Shown in pieces: positions 33,165 to 34,461 of a stretch of DNA of 34,461 bases (the stretch's first letter is position 1; each line of letters starts with the position of its first letter). The position numbers and the translations under genes were made by a program. The DNA is from an uncultured bacterium (lineage in GTDB: Bacteria; Cyanobacteriota; Vampirovibrionia; Gastranaerophilales; Gastranaerophilaceae): contig CASELF010000093.1 in NCBI GenBank assembly GCA_949288725.1, forward strand, positions 1 to 34,461, in the 5' to 3' direction. The notes beneath the pieces are model-generated. The model searched no databases, was not told where the DNA came from, and was given only the letters and a program-made list of their open reading frames with translations.

Positions 33165-34058
33165 TTATCTTATGGCATTCCAAAACAACCTTCTAACTTT
33201 CTTCACAATTGAAAGGTTATCAACATCCTTGTCGCCTTTAACTGTTGTAATATCAACCTCTTCTGGCTGAACCGTTCTTGGATATGTTGTATCTGTAGGT
33301 CCTAAAAGCATGGTGTAAACAGGTTTGTAACCGTCAGGAATCTCCAAAAATTCACATAACTCAGGGAATAATTTTATACAAATCTGAGCAAACCCACACC
33401 AACAAGTGCCGATTCCGAGAGATTTAGCATATAATTCCAAATAACTTAATGCAATAATTCCATCTTCGTTAACACACGGTGCACTGAGCGGAGATGAAAC
33501 AACAATCAAATGAGGTGCATTTCTATAAATAACGTCCTCTCCATTTATTATGGCATCCTTGTACCTTTTAAATTTGTTTGTAATAAAACTGTTTCCGGAA
33601 TTCATAAAAATCTTTTTTAACTTGTTATTTGTACGATTTCGGAACCTGTCCATAACTTCTATATCATCAATAATTGAAAAATGCATACTATGATTGTTAC
33701 AACCTGTAGGACAATACTTTAGCATATTTTTAAGTTTTTGCATGACATCAGCAGGTAAATTTTCTTGCTTATAATTTCTGATACTTCTTCGAGATTGAAT
33801 AAGATTGAGTAATTGACTATCAGTAGGTAAATTATCACAAGTTGAAGAATTTTGAGGTTCTTTTCCAAGAATAGAAATAGCACCAACAGGACAAATAGCA
33901 AGACAATGCTGACATTTTAAACAAAAATTTTCATCCTCAGGCGCAATTTCGGGAATTCTATCAGTATTCAAATTGATAATCTTTGAAATACAATCCCTTT
34001 CACACATACCACAATGAATACACTTATCTTTATCAACAATAAAATTAATATTCCCCAT
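33165..34058 (-). CDS. Ferredoxin-nitroreductase fusion flavoprotein
   Basis: A 297-aa protein. The N-terminal domain carries two [4Fe-4S] motifs, CIHCGMCERDC (Cys13, 16, 19, 23) and CLKCQHCLAICP (Cys46, 49, 52, 56). A C-terminal nitroreductase FMN domain begins LIQSRRSIRNYKQENLP and contains CPTGCNNH, APHLIVVSSP, SYLELYAKSLGIGTCWCGF and MLLGPTDTTYPRTVQPEEV. It would reduce a substrate with electrons from the clusters; family members vary widely in substrate. The start at 34058 has AAAGGAGG just upstream; the frame continues upstream but encodes an unlikely Tyr/Phe-rich stretch. It lies next to tRNA-Ser, divergently. Confidence 0.9.
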   Translation of the reverse strand: MGNINFIVDKDKCIHCGMCERDCISKIINLNTDRIPEIAPEDENFCLKCQHCLAICPVGAISILGKEPQNSSTCDNLPTDSQLLNLIQSRRSIRNYKQENLPADVMQKLKNMLKYCPTGCNNHSMHFSIIDDIEVMDRFRNRTNNKLKKIFMNSGNSFITNKFKRYKDAIINGEDVIYRNAPHLIVVSSPLSAPCVNEDGIIALSYLELYAKSLGIGTCWCGFAQICIKLFPELCEFLEIPDGYKPVYTMLLGPTDTTYPRTVQPEEVDITTVKGDKDVDNLSIVKKVRRLFWNAIR

Positions 34059-34131
34059 AAATCCTCCTTTACAGTCTAATAATACCACGACAAAATAAAA
34101 AAAGAAATAGCCATACATAATAAATAAGTTC

Positions 34132-34159
34132 TTGACAATAAATTTTGACTTGATAGAAT
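34132..34159 (+). promoter_or_regulatory. Promoter of tRNA-Ser
   Basis: TTGACA (34132-34137, consensus), a 16-nt spacer and an extended -10 TGATAGAAT (hexamer 34154-34159). The predicted start is near 34166, about 19 nt before the tRNA. Confidence 0.75.
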
Positions 34160-34184
34160 AATAATACATTCAAGGCAATTGCTT

Positions 34185-34271
34185 GGAGGAGTGCCAGAGC
34201 GGTTGATTGGAGCGGTCTTGAAAACCGTCGTACGTGCGAGCGTACCGTGGGTTCGAATCCCACCTCCTCCT
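34185..34271 (+). tRNA. tRNA-Ser (anticodon TGA)
   Basis: Acceptor arms GGAGGAG (34185-34191) and CTCCTCC (34264-34270) pair fully. Anticodon loop CTTGAAA carries TGA, reading UCA serine codons. There is a class-II variable arm (GTACGTGCGAGCGTAC) and a normal T arm. The discriminator is T rather than the common G. CCA is not encoded. It has its own promoter and terminator. Confidence 0.97.
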
Positions 34272-34276
34272 AATTT

Positions 34277-34305
34277 AAAAGCCACCAGCAAAGGTGGCTT
34301 TTTTA
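34277..34305 (+). terminator. Rho-independent terminator after tRNA-Ser
   Basis: AAAAGCCACC and GGTGGCTTTT form a stem with a 6-nt loop (AGCAAA), followed by TT. Confidence 0.9.
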
Positions 34306-34313
34306 GTGCGTTT

Positions 34314-34377
34314 GGGACATATAAACATTTCCGTAAATATACGTCCCATATCCCCCTTGGGGACTAAGTGGGGACTA
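34314..34377. repeat. Cluster of four GGGAC boxes
   Basis: GGGAC boxes occur at 34314-34318, 34343-34347 (inverted), 34359-34366 (GGGGACTA) and 34370-34377 (GGGGACTA). The last two repeat at an 11-bp offset, and the first two form an 8/9 inverted repeat (34314-34322 with 34339-34347). Such short repeats next to the 3' end of a tRNA resemble recombinase arm sites; this is inference. Confidence 0.45.
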
Positions 34378-34391
34378 TGGATTATTTAAGT

Positions 34392-34460
34392 TTAAAATGG
34401 AAGCTCATTATAAGAAGTTTCTTTTATTTGTTGTGGAAATTTCTTCTCATAAAAATTAAG
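34392..34460 (-). CDS. 3' end of an unidentified minus-strand gene (runs off the window)
   Basis: The only minus-strand frame open to the window edge ends at TAA 34392-34394 and encodes 22 residues (NFYEKKFPQQIKETSYNELP and neighbours). The composition is protein-like. Because the frame points toward the tRNA-Ser 3' end and GGGAC boxes lie beyond its stop, it could be an integrase, but nothing in these 22 residues shows that. It may also be a random frame. Confidence 0.3.
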   Translation of the reverse strand, partial: LNFYEKKFPQQIKETSYNELPF

Positions 34461-34461
34461 C

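Noticed and set aside
34059-34169. Upstream extension of the ferredoxin-nitroreductase frame
   Set aside because: The added segment is Tyr/Phe-rich with no ribosome site; AAAGGAGG directly precedes the ATG at 34058.
34179-34367. Open frame across tRNA-Ser on the plus strand
   Set aside because: It reads through the tRNA and its terminator and is not protein-like.

Overview
This is a low-GC bacterial chromosomal window. The gene content is mostly housekeeping, mixed with orphan proteins and low-complexity secreted proteins. It best fits the gut lineage Gastranaerophilales (Vampirovibrionia, 'Melainabacteria', non-photosynthetic relatives of cyanobacteria). That assignment is an inference: it rests on low GC, strong AGGAGG-type ribosome sites, the mix of genes, and orphan proteins with an N-terminal Phe-x-Gly-type motif (NPKFGAL, NINFTGR) that I associate with that group. 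No marker gene in the window proves it.

Layout. Positions 1-5442 are minus-strand: the 5' end of thyX, a 619-aa orphan, a PPP-type phosphatase next to a SIS-domain sugar-phosphate isomerase, then gatB. Positions 5627-9982 hold small secreted or low-complexity proteins, an acetyltransferase-like protein, a leaderless-secretion OmpH-like coiled coil, tRNA-Leu(CAG) and coaX, whose ribosome site lies in a perfect hairpin. Positions 10177-17087 are plus-strand: a glutamate/dicarboxylate symporter, queF-yraN, an agmatinase-family protein, ligA, a small membrane protein and a SIMPL-domain protein. Positions 17169-20984 are minus-strand: a small secreted protein, apt, a membrane glycosyltransferase, a His/Pro/Arg-rich membrane-anchored protein and a PfkB kinase. 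Positions 21096-28737 hold an 807-aa orphan, prs, hppA (membrane pyrophosphatase), a small anchored protein and a secreted protein. Positions 28805-34058 hold a GltD-type flavoprotein, rmuC translationally coupled to a DUF805/DUF2628-like membrane protein, gtrA and a ferredoxin-nitroreductase. The window closes with tRNA-Ser(TGA), a terminator, a cluster of GGGAC boxes and the 3' end of another minus-strand reading frame, which could be the edge of an integrated element.

How the genes connect. prs makes PRPP, which apt consumes; prs, apt and many biosynthetic reactions release pyrophosphate, which HppA can hydrolyse to pump ions. thyX, queF, gatB, ligA, yraN and rmuC serve nucleotide metabolism, tRNA modification and charging, and DNA maintenance. 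coaX begins CoA synthesis. These are not one operon, and I see no defence system, CRISPR array or biosynthetic cluster.

The most interesting signals are regulatory. Three plus-strand genes without a Shine-Dalgarno sequence (queF, the 27383 gene and gtrA) each have an extended -10 (TGN plus hexamer) ending exactly 6 nt before the ATG, which predicts leaderless mRNAs. The coaX hairpin, a nested inverted repeat over the thyX promoter, and a possible upstream ORF at the symporter promoter are also worth testing. None of the searches or folding calculations named below was run.
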